Source: Paenibacillus doosanensis
Lineage (GTDB): Bacteria > Bacillota > Bacilli > Paenibacillales > NBRC-103111
Assembly (NCBI RefSeq): GCF_025060755.1
Contig: NZ_JANYUY010000016.1
Coordinates: 1 to 64,000 of the forward strand
DNA length: 64,000 bases
Direction of reading: 5' to 3'
Positions 36,007 to 46,137 of this stretch are shown here, piece after piece. Position numbers and translations under genes: made by a program. The notes beneath the pieces are model-generated. The model did not search any database. It had not been told where the DNA came from and saw only the letters and a list, made by a program, of their open reading frames with translations. How positions within the stretch are numbered: position 1 is the stretch's first letter; the number at the start of each line of letters is the position of its first letter.

Positions 36007-39000
36007 TCAATTAGCATTTCCCTGTTCAGGTTCCCATCTTTCCCAACCGTTAGACAACGGTGAGTAATGATGGGACAGCGTTGCTTCCGCGATGTCGGAC
36101 GCTGCCCAATAATCTTGGGGCACATCAGGCCATTTCGACGTATCCGCGTTCTGTGGCTTGCGTCCCAAATATCTATTAATGGTCGTTACCGCTTCAGCCC
36201 GTGTCACCGATGCATCCGGTTTAAAGGTTCCATCTTCGTAACCTTGCATGAGTCCAGAGCGGGTTACCCGATCGATGGCATCTTCCGCCCAATGTTGGCC
36301 GGTATCCGTGTAAACGATACCCTTTGCGGTAAGAGGTGGATTTAGTTTGGTTAAGATTTGGGCGAACTCTGCACGGGTTAGTGCCTCGTCAGGATTGAAC
36401 CGATTTCCCGATGTTCCGTTCATGATGCCAAGCTGGCGAACATAGGCAATTTCTTTGTTGGCCCAATGCTTGTCGGTCACATCGGAGTAAGGTATGATGT
36501 CTGCTGACACTTCTCCTTGCGGCAATATTCGTGTGATAATGGCGGCTATCTCGGCCCGGGTTATCGACAGCTCGGGTTTAAACTGCTTATCAGGATATCC
36601 TTCCAAGTAAGGTGTGTGAAGTCTTGTTTCTACGACTGCTGTGTCTGCACCGAAATCTACGCGTACGATGGATTGACCAACATGTATGATGCCGTCGCGA
36701 ACGTAACTCGTATCGCCATGAAGCTCGTTCCGTTTGTCGTTGCGACTATCGTACGTTACATAGCCGTCCTTTTCGGCAGTGAAATAATAATCGCCATCCG
36801 CATATACCATCCAGCCGTATTGACCGCCATCCTTCGTTATCTGCGGGTTGTTGTTCTGGTTTGGCAACATATCAGGCAGCAGCGGCAAATCAACGACCGT
36901 GCCCGGCGTTCTTCCTTTGCTTCTATTCAATTCGGTATCCGCCCAGTACAAGACCGTACGCATACCGTCAATCGGCTTGCCGGTCATCGAATCCGATGCG
37001 ATACCGAAAGGGTCGATCAGATCGGACTTCATGCTGGCGTTTCCGTTTGCGTCAACGGTGATCGTAACGGTATTTCCGACAAGCTTCTGACCATCGGGCG
37101 CAACGGTGTTTAACACGGCTTTGTACTCACCAGGCGCAACTGGGGTCATCGTGATTTTGCCATCTTGATCGAATGTAATGCTGGAACCGGAAATTGTCTT
37201 GCCGTCGGCAGTCAACAGTTCGCCTTCAAGCTTGATGGAAGAACCGAGCTTGCTATTCAGTTGAATGAGTGAGTTGTTATCTACATCATTGATATGCAGG
37301 TCTACCGGAACGCTAGAAACGCTGCTAGACGTAGTCCCTCGCGATGAACGCACAACCTTTTTTGTGATTTCATTTTCAGTCAATGTAATCTGCTTGAAGC
37401 TTACGATCTTATTATCCGAGTCCAATTCATATACACCGACGTACTTGTTCGTCGTTGCATCCACTCCGCTAATATCCGCCCCCGATGTGAACGGATTCGT
37501 GACGCCCGTTCCTGTTGGCGCCGCGTCACCGACGTTCGGCGTAGAGATCGGGCTGCTAGAGACGTAGATCATGTACGTGTTGCCATCGGTAGGCGAACTC
37601 ACCGTCACCTTGGTCGTGCCAAATGTGCTGCCGGGACCTGCTACCGTATCCAATACCGGCGCTGTAACCGGAGTATCCGCTTGTTTGATTTCATTTCCAG
37701 TTAATGTGATCTGCTTGAAGCTTACGATCTTATTATCTGAGTCCAATTCATACACACCGACGTACTTGTTCGTCGTTGCATCCACTCCGCTAATATCCGA
37801 CCCCGATGTGAACGGATTCGTGACGCCCGTTCCTGTTGGCGCCGCGTCACCGACGTTTGGCGTGGCGATCGAGCTGCTTGAGACGCGGATCATGTACGTG
37901 TTGCCGCCGGTAGGCGAATTTATCGTCAACTTGGTCGTGCCGACTGCGCTGCCGGGACCTGCTACCGTATCCAATACAGGCACGGCAACCGGAGCTTGCT
38001 TGATTTCATTTTCAGTCAATGTGATCTGCTTAAAGCTTACGATCTTTTGGTCTGAGTCCAATTCATACACGCCGACGTACTTGTTCGTCGTTGCGTCCAC
38101 TCCACTAATATCCGAGCCCGATGTGAACGGATTCGTGACGCCTGTCCCTGTCGGCGCTGCATCTCCAACATTCGGCGTGGCGATCGAGCTGCTTGAGACG
38201 CGGATCATGTACGTGTTGCCATCGGTAGGCGTATTCACCGTCACTTTGGTGGTGCCGACTGCGCTGCCGGGACCTGCTACAACGTCTAATACCGGTGCTG
38301 TAACCGGAGAATCCGCTTGTTTGATTTCATTTTCAGTCAATGTGATCTGCTTAAAGCTTACGATCTTTTGGTTCGAGTCCAGCTCATACACACCGACGTA
38401 CTTGTTTGTCGTTGCATCCACTCCGCTAATATCCGAGCCTGATGTGAATGGATTCGTGACGCCTGTCCCTGTCGGCGCTGCGTCCCCAACGTTCGGTGTG
38501 GCGATCGAGTTGTTTGAGACGCGGATCATGTACGTGTTGCCATCGGTAGGCGAACCAACCGTCACCTTGGTCGTACCAACTGCGCTGCCCGGACCTGCTA
38601 CCGTATCCAATACCGGCGCTGCTACCGGAGTATCTGCTTGCTTGATTTCATTTTCAGTCAATGTGATCAGTTTGAAGCTTACGATCTTATTGTTCGAATC
38701 CAGCTCATACACACCGACGTACTTGTTTATCGTTGCATCCACTCCGCTAATATCCGACCCCGACGTGAACGGATTCGTGACGCCCGTTCCTGTTGGCGCT
38801 GCGTCTCCAACATTCGGCGTGGAGATTGAGCTGTTAGAGACGCGGATCATGTACGTGTTGCCGCCGGTAGGCGAATTTATCGTCACTTTGGTCGTGCCGA
38901 CTGCGCTGCCGGGACCTGCTACCGTATCCAATACCGGCGCGGCCACTGGAGCTTGTTTGATTTCATTTTCAGTCAATGTGATCAGTTTGAAGCTTACGAT

Positions 39001-40539
39001 CTTATTGTTCGAACCCAGCTCATACACACCGACGTACTTGTTTATCGTTGCATCCACTCCGCTAATATCCGACCCCGACGTGAACGGATTCGTGACGCCC
39101 GTTCCTGTTGGCGCTGCGTCTCCAACATTCGGCGTGGAGATTGAGCTGTTAGAGACGCGGATCATGTACGTGTTGCCGCCGGTAGGCGAATTTATCGTCA
39201 CTTTGGTCGTGCCGACTGCGCTGCCCGGACCTGCTACCGTATCCAATACCGGTGCGGCCACTGGAGCTTGTTTGATTTCATTTTCAGTCAATGTGATCAG
39301 TTTGAAGCTTACGATCTTATTGTTCGAATCCAGCTCATACACACCGACGTACTTGTTCGTCGTTGCATCCACTCCGCTAATATCCGACCCCGATGTGAAC
39401 GGATTCGTGACGCCCGTTCCTGTTGGCGCCGCGTCCCCAACGTTCGGCGTAACAATGCTGGCAGACGATACTTTCACGGCCCAATGGTTACCCGTTCCCA
39501 GTGGGGATGTTACCGTTACCGTCGTCGTACCCGTAGCCGTACCCGGCAAGGAAGTTACATTCAGCACCGCTGGAGTCTGAGGACGAATAACAGGAGGATA
39601 AGAGGTAATGTAAGTACCATCAGCAGCAAAAACCTTCACCTTCTGTCCCGACGAATCCGTCACATATATCTTTCCTCCCTGATCAACCGCCGTAGCTACT
39701 GGAAACCTGAAAGCATTGTCGGCAGTTCCCGACGTTCCAGGTGTCCCTAGCATCCGTAGAAGCGTACCGTCGCTGCTGTATATTTTCACCGTATAATCCG
39801 ACCTGTCCGTCACATACAGATTACCCGTATCATCGATTGTCATTCGACTCGGACCCCCACCCTCGATATCGAGAGTGCCAATCTCGCGGTCAGCATTACT
39901 ATTCAAAATATCGATCTTGTAGTTATCCACAGAATAAAATCTTGCTACAGTAACATACAAGTTTCCATCGCTCCCGATATCCATTCCGGTCGAGCGATAC
40001 TTACTACCATTAATAAGGCTACCAATATACCTGACTTCAGCTGTTCCGCTTGTGAGGTTGAAAATATAAATAGAATAATTTTGAGAAAGCACATAAATCT
40101 TTTCATTCCCGAACTTAATGTCTTCCAAACCGCCATCGTTACCCGGGAATGTCCAAGTTTTCAGATACGAGCCAGCCCCATCAAAAATTTGGATTCTCTT
40201 ATTGCCGGAATCCAAGACATAAATTTGCTTCTGCCCTTCAGTGTCCTTCCTGACAGCAACGCCCATTGGATAATTAAGATACGAATTAGTGTCTCCGAAT
40301 GTTCCTGGCGTCCCGAGCGTCCTAATCAGGTTTCCGCTCGAATCCAGCATGAATACAGCATGTTTCCCTATATCCGTAACATATAAAACTCCGTCTTCAT
40401 CGACGGTTGCGCCATAAGGGCTGCTGAAGGAGTATGCTGTCTCCTCCGCCTGCGCGGCTTGCGGGAACCACCCCGTACCGACAAAAAACGACACAATCAG
40501 AGCCATCATTAGTAATCGATTCAATCGTTTAGCGTTCAA
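36007..40539 (-). CDS. Giant surface protein: NHL propeller, seven tandem repeats, three SLH domains
   Basis: 1510 residues from TTG 40539 (GAAAGGAAAA upstream). A signal peptide (hydrophobic LLMMALIVSFFVGTGWF, cleavage near QAAQAEE) leads to an NHL-type beta-propeller (about 33-315; repeats such as PYGATVDEDGVLYVTDIG). Seven 103-107-residue tandem repeats follow (about 320-1065), each with GTGVTNPFTSGSDISGVDAT and ending LTENEIKQ or a variant. A carboxypeptidase-regulatory/Ig-like region comes next, then three SLH domains (about 1320-1490; TRAEIAAIITR, TRAEFAQILTK, TRAEAVTTINR). SLH domains anchor proteins to cell-wall polysaccharide, so this is a cell-surface protein. Ligand unknown. Confidence 0.93.
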   Translation of the reverse strand: MNAKRLNRLLMMALIVSFFVGTGWFPQAAQAEETAYSFSSPYGATVDEDGVLYVTDIGKHAVFMLDSSGNLIRTLGTPGTFGDTNSYLNYPMGVAVRKDTEGQKQIYVLDSGNKRIQIFDGAGSYLKTWTFPGNDGGLEDIKFGNEKIYVLSQNYSIYIFNLTSGTAEVRYIGSLINGSKYRSTGMDIGSDGNLYVTVARFYSVDNYKIDILNSNADREIGTLDIEGGGPSRMTIDDTGNLYVTDRSDYTVKIYSSDGTLLRMLGTPGTSGTADNAFRFPVATAVDQGGKIYVTDSSGQKVKVFAADGTYITSYPPVIRPQTPAVLNVTSLPGTATGTTTVTVTSPLGTGNHWAVKVSSASIVTPNVGDAAPTGTGVTNPFTSGSDISGVDATTNKYVGVYELDSNNKIVSFKLITLTENEIKQAPVAAPVLDTVAGPGSAVGTTKVTINSPTGGNTYMIRVSNSSISTPNVGDAAPTGTGVTNPFTSGSDISGVDATINKYVGVYELGSNNKIVSFKLITLTENEIKQAPVAAPVLDTVAGPGSAVGTTKVTINSPTGGNTYMIRVSNSSISTPNVGDAAPTGTGVTNPFTSGSDISGVDATINKYVGVYELDSNNKIVSFKLITLTENEIKQADTPVAAPVLDTVAGPGSAVGTTKVTVGSPTDGNTYMIRVSNNSIATPNVGDAAPTGTGVTNPFTSGSDISGVDATTNKYVGVYELDSNQKIVSFKQITLTENEIKQADSPVTAPVLDVVAGPGSAVGTTKVTVNTPTDGNTYMIRVSSSSIATPNVGDAAPTGTGVTNPFTSGSDISGVDATTNKYVGVYELDSDQKIVSFKQITLTENEIKQAPVAVPVLDTVAGPGSAVGTTKLTINSPTGGNTYMIRVSSSSIATPNVGDAAPTGTGVTNPFTSGSDISGVDATTNKYVGVYELDSDNKIVSFKQITLTGNEIKQADTPVTAPVLDTVAGPGSTFGTTKVTVSSPTDGNTYMIYVSSSPISTPNVGDAAPTGTGVTNPFTSGADISGVDATTNKYVGVYELDSDNKIVSFKQITLTENEITKKVVRSSRGTTSSSVSSVPVDLHINDVDNNSLIQLNSKLGSSIKLEGELLTADGKTISGSSITFDQDGKITMTPVAPGEYKAVLNTVAPDGQKLVGNTVTITVDANGNASMKSDLIDPFGIASDSMTGKPIDGMRTVLYWADTELNRSKGRTPGTVVDLPLLPDMLPNQNNNPQITKDGGQYGWMVYADGDYYFTAEKDGYVTYDSRNDKRNELHGDTSYVRDGIIHVGQSIVRVDFGADTAVVETRLHTPYLEGYPDKQFKPELSITRAEIAAIITRILPQGEVSADIIPYSDVTDKHWANKEIAYVRQLGIMNGTSGNRFNPDEALTRAEFAQILTKLNPPLTAKGIVYTDTGQHWAEDAIDRVTRSGLMQGYEDGTFKPDASVTRAEAVTTINRYLGRKPQNADTSKWPDVPQDYWAASDIAEATLSHHYSPLSNGWERWEPEQGNAN
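37350..39575 (-). repeat. Seven tandem intragenic repeats (about 310-320 bp each)
   Basis: The DNA encoding the seven protein repeats is nearly identical in places, notably among the units at about 38.6-39.3 kb. This suggests recent expansion or gene conversion, and such regions commonly vary in copy number. The high identity also keeps a long antisense frame open. Confidence 0.9.
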
Positions 40540-40785
40540 TTGTACATTTTTCCTTTCTTTAATGCGGTATTTTCGTTTCTCTTCAATCCAATCTCCCCTA
40601 CCACCATACCTGATAGCACCTTAAAAAAACCTTAAAAATCGACAATGTTCTCCCAAGATAAATAGGTCCCCACCGTAGCCGATGGAGACCTGTTGAATAG
40701 TTACATGATATTGGCAGTTGTTAACCCGACGAGAACCGATGCGAGTCGTTACCTTCGTCCCTCGCCCCGGATCATTAGCTCAATC
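40540..40785. other. Intergenic region upstream of the SLH gene
   Basis: No gene. A stem-loop (AGGTC...GACCT, about 40665-40693) lacks a convincing T run. The promoter of the SLH gene must lie here but no good -10/-35 pair stood out. Confidence 0.3.
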
Positions 40786-40791
40786 TTGACA
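40786..40791 (+). promoter_or_regulatory. Possible -35 box of toxin copy C
   Basis: A perfect TTGACA lies 81 bp upstream of the toxin C start, but no good -10 follows at normal spacing (the nearest is TATGCT at 20 nt). Weak support only. Confidence 0.25.
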
Positions 40792-40871
40792 TAGGTCTCG
40801 ATCAGAATGTTTATGCTAAATGCTATCTCCTTACGATCGACGCGCAGCACTCATGAGTGGAGGTGATGCTC

Positions 40872-40952
40872 ATGCAACTTTTGTTTGCAGAAGCGACCCT
40901 GCTTGGCATGTTCTTACTGGCACTGATCACATATCTGAAAAAACGAAAATAA
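40872..40952 (+). CDS. Holin-like type I toxin peptide, copy C
   Basis: 26 residues from ATG 40872, 8 nt after GGAGG. It has the same ending as toxin A (LITYLKKRK) but a changed N-terminus (QLLFAEATLLGMFLL). The membrane helix and basic tail are intact. The same terminator and downstream GGATGGCCATCC palindrome follow. Sequence then departs from copy A at about 41048, 30 bp before the first repeat of array 5, so the antitoxin promoter seen after copy A is missing. Leftward transcription of array 5 would be antisense to it. Confidence 0.65.
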   Translation: MQLLFAEATLLGMFLLALITYLKKRK

Positions 40953-40986
40953 CCCGCCCAGGTTGACGGCCTGCGGGTTATTTGTT
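40951..40986. terminator. Bidirectional terminator after toxin C
   Basis: AACCCGC pairs with GCGGGTT and CAGG with CCTG, as after toxin A. It lies between toxin C and array 5. Confidence 0.6.
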
Positions 40987-41077
40987 GGTTTTTGACTGGG
41001 GCTTCCCACCCAAAACGTTGTGCAAGGAGCCGGATGGCCATCCGATTCAACCCCGGCGACGTGGTTCCGGTTGGCTG

Positions 41078-41776
41078 ATTTCAATCCACGCACCCGTGCG
41101 GGGTGTGACCGTTTGAAACTTCGGGTGATTTTATGTACATGCCGATTTCAATCCACGCACCCGTGCAGGGTGCGACAATCGATGCATCCGGCTGCACTTC
41201 TTCCAGCGGGGATTTCAATCCACGCACCCCGTGCAGGGTGCGACTTGTCGTTTGGTCCTTGGCGATCCCCTGCATAAATTTCAATCCACGCACCCGTGCA
41301 GGGTGCGACGCGCATCACGTACCTTGAATTCCATCTTGAACTTGTTATTTCAATCCACGCACCCGTGCAGGTTGCGACCCGGACGATATAATAGTCGGCC
41401 GTCTGGCCCTCATCATTTCAATCCACGCACCCGTGCAGGGTGCGACACAAGGAAGGCTCTTCGTAATATTGGGTTGATTATTTCAATCCACGCACCCGTG
41501 CAGGGTGCGACTTTAATGTTACCAACGCAGATATCTTGATGGATATTTCAATCCACGCACCCGTGCAGGGTGCGACAAAATAAAGTCAAAAAACAGAAAG
41601 CGGAGGACGTATTTCAATCCACGCACCCGTGCAGGGTGCGACGCGATTTAACGGGCTTAGGAGACTGTCTGAGCACCAATTTCAATCCACGCACCCGTGC
41701 AGGGTGCGACAGTTTGTAGAGTGTAAAAACTATTTGTTTCGTTTATTTCAATCCACGCACCCGTGCAGGGTGCGAC
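41078..41776 (-). CRISPR. CRISPR array 5 (11 repeats, 10 spacers)
   Basis: Repeats start at 41078 (G variant, GGGGTGTGAC), 41145, 41212, 41278, 41347, 41415, 41480, 41545, 41611, 41679 and 41745. All but the first carry the A variant. The repeat at 41212 has an extra C (33 nt) and that at 41347 reads GGTTGCGAC. The leader is at the right and reading is leftward. Confidence 0.97.
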
Positions 41777-41948
41777 TCCGATTTCCAAGGAATATTAACC
41801 CCGAAAAAGGTTTATTTAGTTTAATCATACACCCAATCTACTGAATAAGCCATAAGATATAGAAGCATCGCTGTAATCCGATAACACCATTCGATTTCGC
41901 ACAGGTGCGAATCCCCCGGGAAATTCATGTTCGCTTTACATTCGCACC
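41777..41948 (-). promoter_or_regulatory. CRISPR leader of array 5
   Basis: 172-nt leader with the shared start and the terminal inverted repeat (41904-41948). Beyond it, up to 42160, lies flank sharing AAAAAGCACCGCGGCATC with the region after leader 1, and ACCTTTTTCC with the flank of array 4. No gene is there. Confidence 0.88.
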
Positions 41949-42160
41949 ACAATCTAGCAGCCTTCTCTATCCGTTTTACTTGATACGGCATCAGCAGCTC
42001 ATTATCGAGCTTCAGCCCTTTTCCATCCCTTTAATGTCCAGCTTTGCCCGTGAATCTCCCTCCTACATAAAAAGCACCGCGGCATCCCACATTGAGCACG
42101 CAGTGCTGTAACCAACCTTTTTCCAATATCGAAGCTTATAAACAATCCGCTTGCCATAAC

Positions 42161-42707
42161 TCACTCTAACGTTACTTTCACATCGATGGACTCCAGCCAA
42201 TCTACAACGCGTATGCGATTCCGCTCCTCGACAAAACGGTAATACGCTCAATCTCATTACTATCGGAAGCCAGCGCATCTTTGAACCGTCGGAATATCCT
42301 CTTGCCACCGTTCAGTACATCCATCAAGATTGTCTGTAATCGGGCATCCGTAACCGTTTCTGCAAAATCAACCATATCCTCGAACCCTTCATGAGATTCC
42401 CGCTGCGGTATCTGAAAATAAATGTCATCGAACCCTTGAGAAAGGCCTCCATGCTATCGCCATAGATATCATAAGCTTCTGCAAGCTCGCGGAACTGCTA
42501 TTTGGTCAATTTTAGTTCTTTCATAGGTCCTCCTTTATCATTCATTCCGCGAAAATTCCCATTTTGCCCCATTTCATATTCTTCCCGCGTTAGTCCATAG
42601 GGAAAACCGCCCGCCGTATATCCCGCAATAAAATAAAAATTTTCGTCTTGTTCAAGCACTTCTGTGCTAATCCGGTCTTTGCGCTTCTATCTCTTCTTCC
42701 CGCTCAT
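42161..42707 (-). pseudogene. UPF0158 pseudogene
   Basis: Aligns end to end with the intact gene at 35150-35779. Damage includes a one-base deletion near 42242, an internal deletion of about 80 bp near 42437, and stop codons from CAG-to-TAG and AAG-to-TAG-type changes (near 42500 and 42690). It holds the same position relative to the array 5 leader as the intact gene holds to leader 4. Confidence 0.85.
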
Positions 42708-42718
42708 GCATCCTCACC

Positions 42719-43857
42719 TTATACCCACTGTAGCTGAGCATGAAGGTCGGCCAGTTTGTCGTAGAATCCCCATCCGATGCCGCGCGTACTCAGGACAATC
42801 GCTTCAAGTCGCTCCTCGTATGCATCGAACCATTCGCCCGTTTCATCATCATTGACCATATTAATAACATTAGCGTACATCGATGCCATGCTGTAATAAA
42901 ACCGTTCGTCGATATCTCCATACGTTAATGTATAGGAGACACCCATTTCAATGTAGATCAGCTTTAGTTCCAGCGTGCGCTCGACGCTTTCGGTCAATCG
43001 CTCAAATTCAGATATCGCCGCTCCGGCTTCTTGGAGCCATAGCTTGCCAATGCCCCGCTCAGGGAAAAACTCCTGCTCAACCTTCTTGCGATACTCATGA
43101 AACATCGACTCCAGCGCTTCGTCGCCCAAAATTTTGACTGCAAGAAACTTCCCCATATCTTTACTGGCGCCATAACAAGCCTTCACCAACTCAATAAGCT
43201 GATCGTTGCTTAATTGTTTCAGATGCTTATTCAATGCGGGCTTCGTGAGCTTAACGGATTTTGGACTGGCAGGCCGCTGAAGAAACGCTTTGGGTATGAG
43301 CTTGTCCTTCCAATTTTGCAGCGCTGCATTCACTTCATTGCAAGAAAAATATTCGGGATCGTATCCCTCCCTGATCCAGCCGGTAAACTGCTCCCGCTCC
43401 GGATGATCGGGAGTGTTCAGAACTTCCAGCATATGCTGATGGCCCCAAGGCGCCGCCCACATCCTCCTGCGGGCAGCTGCGAGCTCCATTCAGGCACAAA
43501 GGGGCAGGATCGGAAGCAGTAGAAGGATCTATTCGGACCAGTGTCACCGTATGCTGCCAGTCATCGCCAAAATCATAGACATATGTAAAAACGGAGCCTT
43601 CCTCGTGAACATGCTTTTGAACGGTTTCTCTCCGAGCATTGAGCACCTCGTGATCTTCTCTAGCTGCGAGCTCTGGAACAGGCAATCTGATCTCCTGCCC
43701 ATTCACATGAAACTCATACAGATGACAATTTTCCCATCCCATGACCACCTGAATGATTTTTATGAAGCTGATGAAACGTTACATCCGGGTGAAAACGGAA
43801 CTCCCGCCAAATCTTCGGGGTTATTTCATTGAGCTCGATTTTGCAAATATAATTCAT
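42719..43857 (-). pseudogene. pRiA4b ORF-3-like / DUF6155 fusion, frameshifted
   Basis: The start at ATG 43857 (GGAGG upstream) opens NYICKIELNEITPKIWREF, the start of the plasmid pRiA4b ORF-3 family. A frameshift near 43745 separates it from GWENCHLYEFHVNGQEIRL and YVYDFGDDWQHTVTL. A second near 43480 separates it from GPWGHQHMLEVL-like sequence (here APWGHQHMLEVLNTPDHPER). The C-terminal part is in one frame and fits DUF6155 (LTYGDIDERFYYSMASM, then GIGWGFYDKLADLH). Function is unknown for both families. Two frameshifts make it a pseudogene, barring sequencing error. Confidence 0.8.
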
Positions 43858-44094
43858 TCTTGCCGCGCCTCCTTTGGGATATTCCACGCATACCAATAAC
43901 CCCATTGGCTCTTCTTCGCGTTTTGAGCCGGAGCTAGAACTCCGCGATTTACTCATTGTTATGCGCCTTCATCCGGGTGTCGTACGCCATTCGCGCCGCG
44001 GCATCCCGACTGAGAAATTCCAGCATATATATCCGTAACCTCCCTATAAAAAATAGGACGGCATCCAACCAGGATGTCGTCATGTATCACCTAA

Positions 44095-46137
44095 CTATTT
44101 GATCACTATGCGCTGATTCTCATCAACTAGAACGTAGCCCAGTTCAATCGCTCTCTGAATTCCAAACTTGACCACTTTCTCCAATGCGGTACCGCTTCTG
44201 GCATAGCCCAAAATTTTAACAACTTGTTTGACCAGCTCTTCCGGAGAAAGACTGATTTGTGAATCCAATACCGCTTTAACGGCAGCCGCCACTTCTTCAG
44301 GCGGTATATCTTCTGCGGCGCGACGCTGCGATTCTTCAGCTGAAATTCGAAACATTCCGTATTGATGCGGTTGAATTTCTTCCGGCCAAAAGTATATGAC
44401 CCCTTCCATTTCCGTCGTTTGGAGCCCCAGCCTGGTGAACAAATCTGAAAATCGCTGGTCCAGCTTGGCGCCTAGACGCGCAATTCCCCAAGCCTGTAAA
44501 ATCCGCTTAGTCAATAAACTTCGGCTAATAGGTCCTTCTTCTTGGATAACTTTTTTAATTTGGCCTAAGATTAAATCGGTGTAACTCGGCAAATAAAATT
44601 GCTCTACGCCGAACGGTACAGGATCAAGTATGCATTGCTTGTACAATGGTCCGGGCGCCGCTTTACTTGACTGGTTGATGCCAACAGGATTTGCTTCAGC
44701 TAGTCCCTCATATTTCCCGGAAGGTGCAGTTATCTGCTCTAGCTGGCTTAGCTCCTCGCTGGCAGATCGTGTTACCGGTTGAATCTGTGACTTGTAGTCT
44801 TTTACATGCTCAATAGCCTCAACCATACGCCGAACGACACTATGCCTGTTCTCCCACCAATCCGGGCTCCATACCCTCAGCAGATTCCAACCGAGCTGAC
44901 GGAGCACCTGTTCTCTTAAAATATCGCGATCACGAGCAGTTTCAGCATTTTCATACATAGGTCCATCGAGTAGAATGCCCATTAGGTATTGGCCTCGATG
45001 CTCTGGATCTAGTACGCCAATATCGACGCGATACCCCGATGTCCCTACGTGGAGATCCGTTTCGTACCCCAAAGCTTTTAGCTCGCTGGCTAAGCTGCGA
45101 TGAAGATGAGAAACGATCGGAATATATCCTGCGGCCTGACCGGCAGGCAGTACCTGCTTTCCTTTTTCGGCATAATCCAGAAATGCTTTTAAGCCCAGTA
45201 CCCCCTGTGCGCTGATCCTGCTTGCCTGTAGATGGTGAGAACGGAGCGTCGAGAAGACAATCATCTCATGCCTGGCTCTGGATACGGCTGCGTTCAATCG
45301 CCGCCAGCCGCCGTCACGATTCAACGGACCAAAATTAAGACTTACCTTGCCTGAAGCGTCGGGCCCATAACCAACCGAAAATAAAATGACATCCCGTTCA
45401 TCCCCTTGGACGTTTTCCAGGTTTTTAATAAAAATGGGTTCCGGCAGCTGCTCTTGGTGAAAAAACGGGTCGGAGGCAATTGCTTAGGATCGCCTACAAT
45501 CACTGCTTGATGTCCGCGTGCCAACGCTCCTACCGCTTGCGCCGTAGGAACCTGCGAGGCTTCGTCAAAGATAACCAGATCAAACTTGACCCCATTTGGA
45601 TCAAGATACTGGGCCACCGAGATGGGGCTCATCAACATGCACGGTGTCAGTCTTCGCAGCAGATTCGGAATTTGCTCAAACAATTTGCGGATCGAAATAT
45701 TCCTCCCGTTGACTCTTACCCGTTCCCGGCGGGCCATGAAGAACAAAGCTCTGTCCCCCCGCGGCAGCACGTATAGCCGATAACTGCGAGGAATCCGCGC
45801 TAATTGGCATGGCGAGGCTTGAAGGGTGATCTTCATCAAGCCTTCTCTCTATTTCGCCGGCTGGCTCCTGCCACTTGAGCCTTCCTTCCATAAGACTTGC
45901 CACAACCTTATTCTCGGCCAATTGATCCGCCCGCGTACGGATATCGTTCCACATTACGAATTGACCAAAAGAAAATAGCCCCAATTATGCAGTCTCTTCG
46001 ACATCCCAACGAGAAACATGAATAAGGGCATGCCGGATCACATTAAAAACTTGTTTGAGTGCAACTCCCTTCTCCTCTCTTGGCAGCGGGTCCAGGCCGT
46101 CTATGCCGATACCGAATATAGCTGGAGTCTCAGCAAA
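44095..46137 (-). pseudogene. DUF4011/DUF3320-type SF1 helicase, broken
   Basis: Pieces of one large helicase lie in at least three frames. From the 5' side: VFNVIRHALIHVSRWDVEET, then GLFSFGQFVMWNDIRTRA, then Walker A ([11 protein letters not shown] at about 45705). The segment between Walker A and Walker B is mostly deleted. Walker B ([14 protein letters not shown]) and [12 protein letters not shown] follow, then another break near 45340. The rest has LNAAVSRARHEMIVF, a DUF559/MTES_1575-like nuclease part (LGWNLLRVWSPDWWENR) and a DUF3320-like C-terminus. The N-terminal DUF4011 region is largely missing. The family is often found in defence contexts. Confidence 0.8.

Noticed and set aside
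35751-36125. Minus-strand 124-codon frame between UPF0158 and the SLH gene
   Set aside because: It crosses a strong terminator and is out of frame with the DUF6155 fragment it overlaps.
37571-39580. Long plus-strand open frame of 669 codons
   Set aside because: It is antisense to the repeat region of the SLH protein, has no ribosome site, and its repeats mirror those of the real gene.
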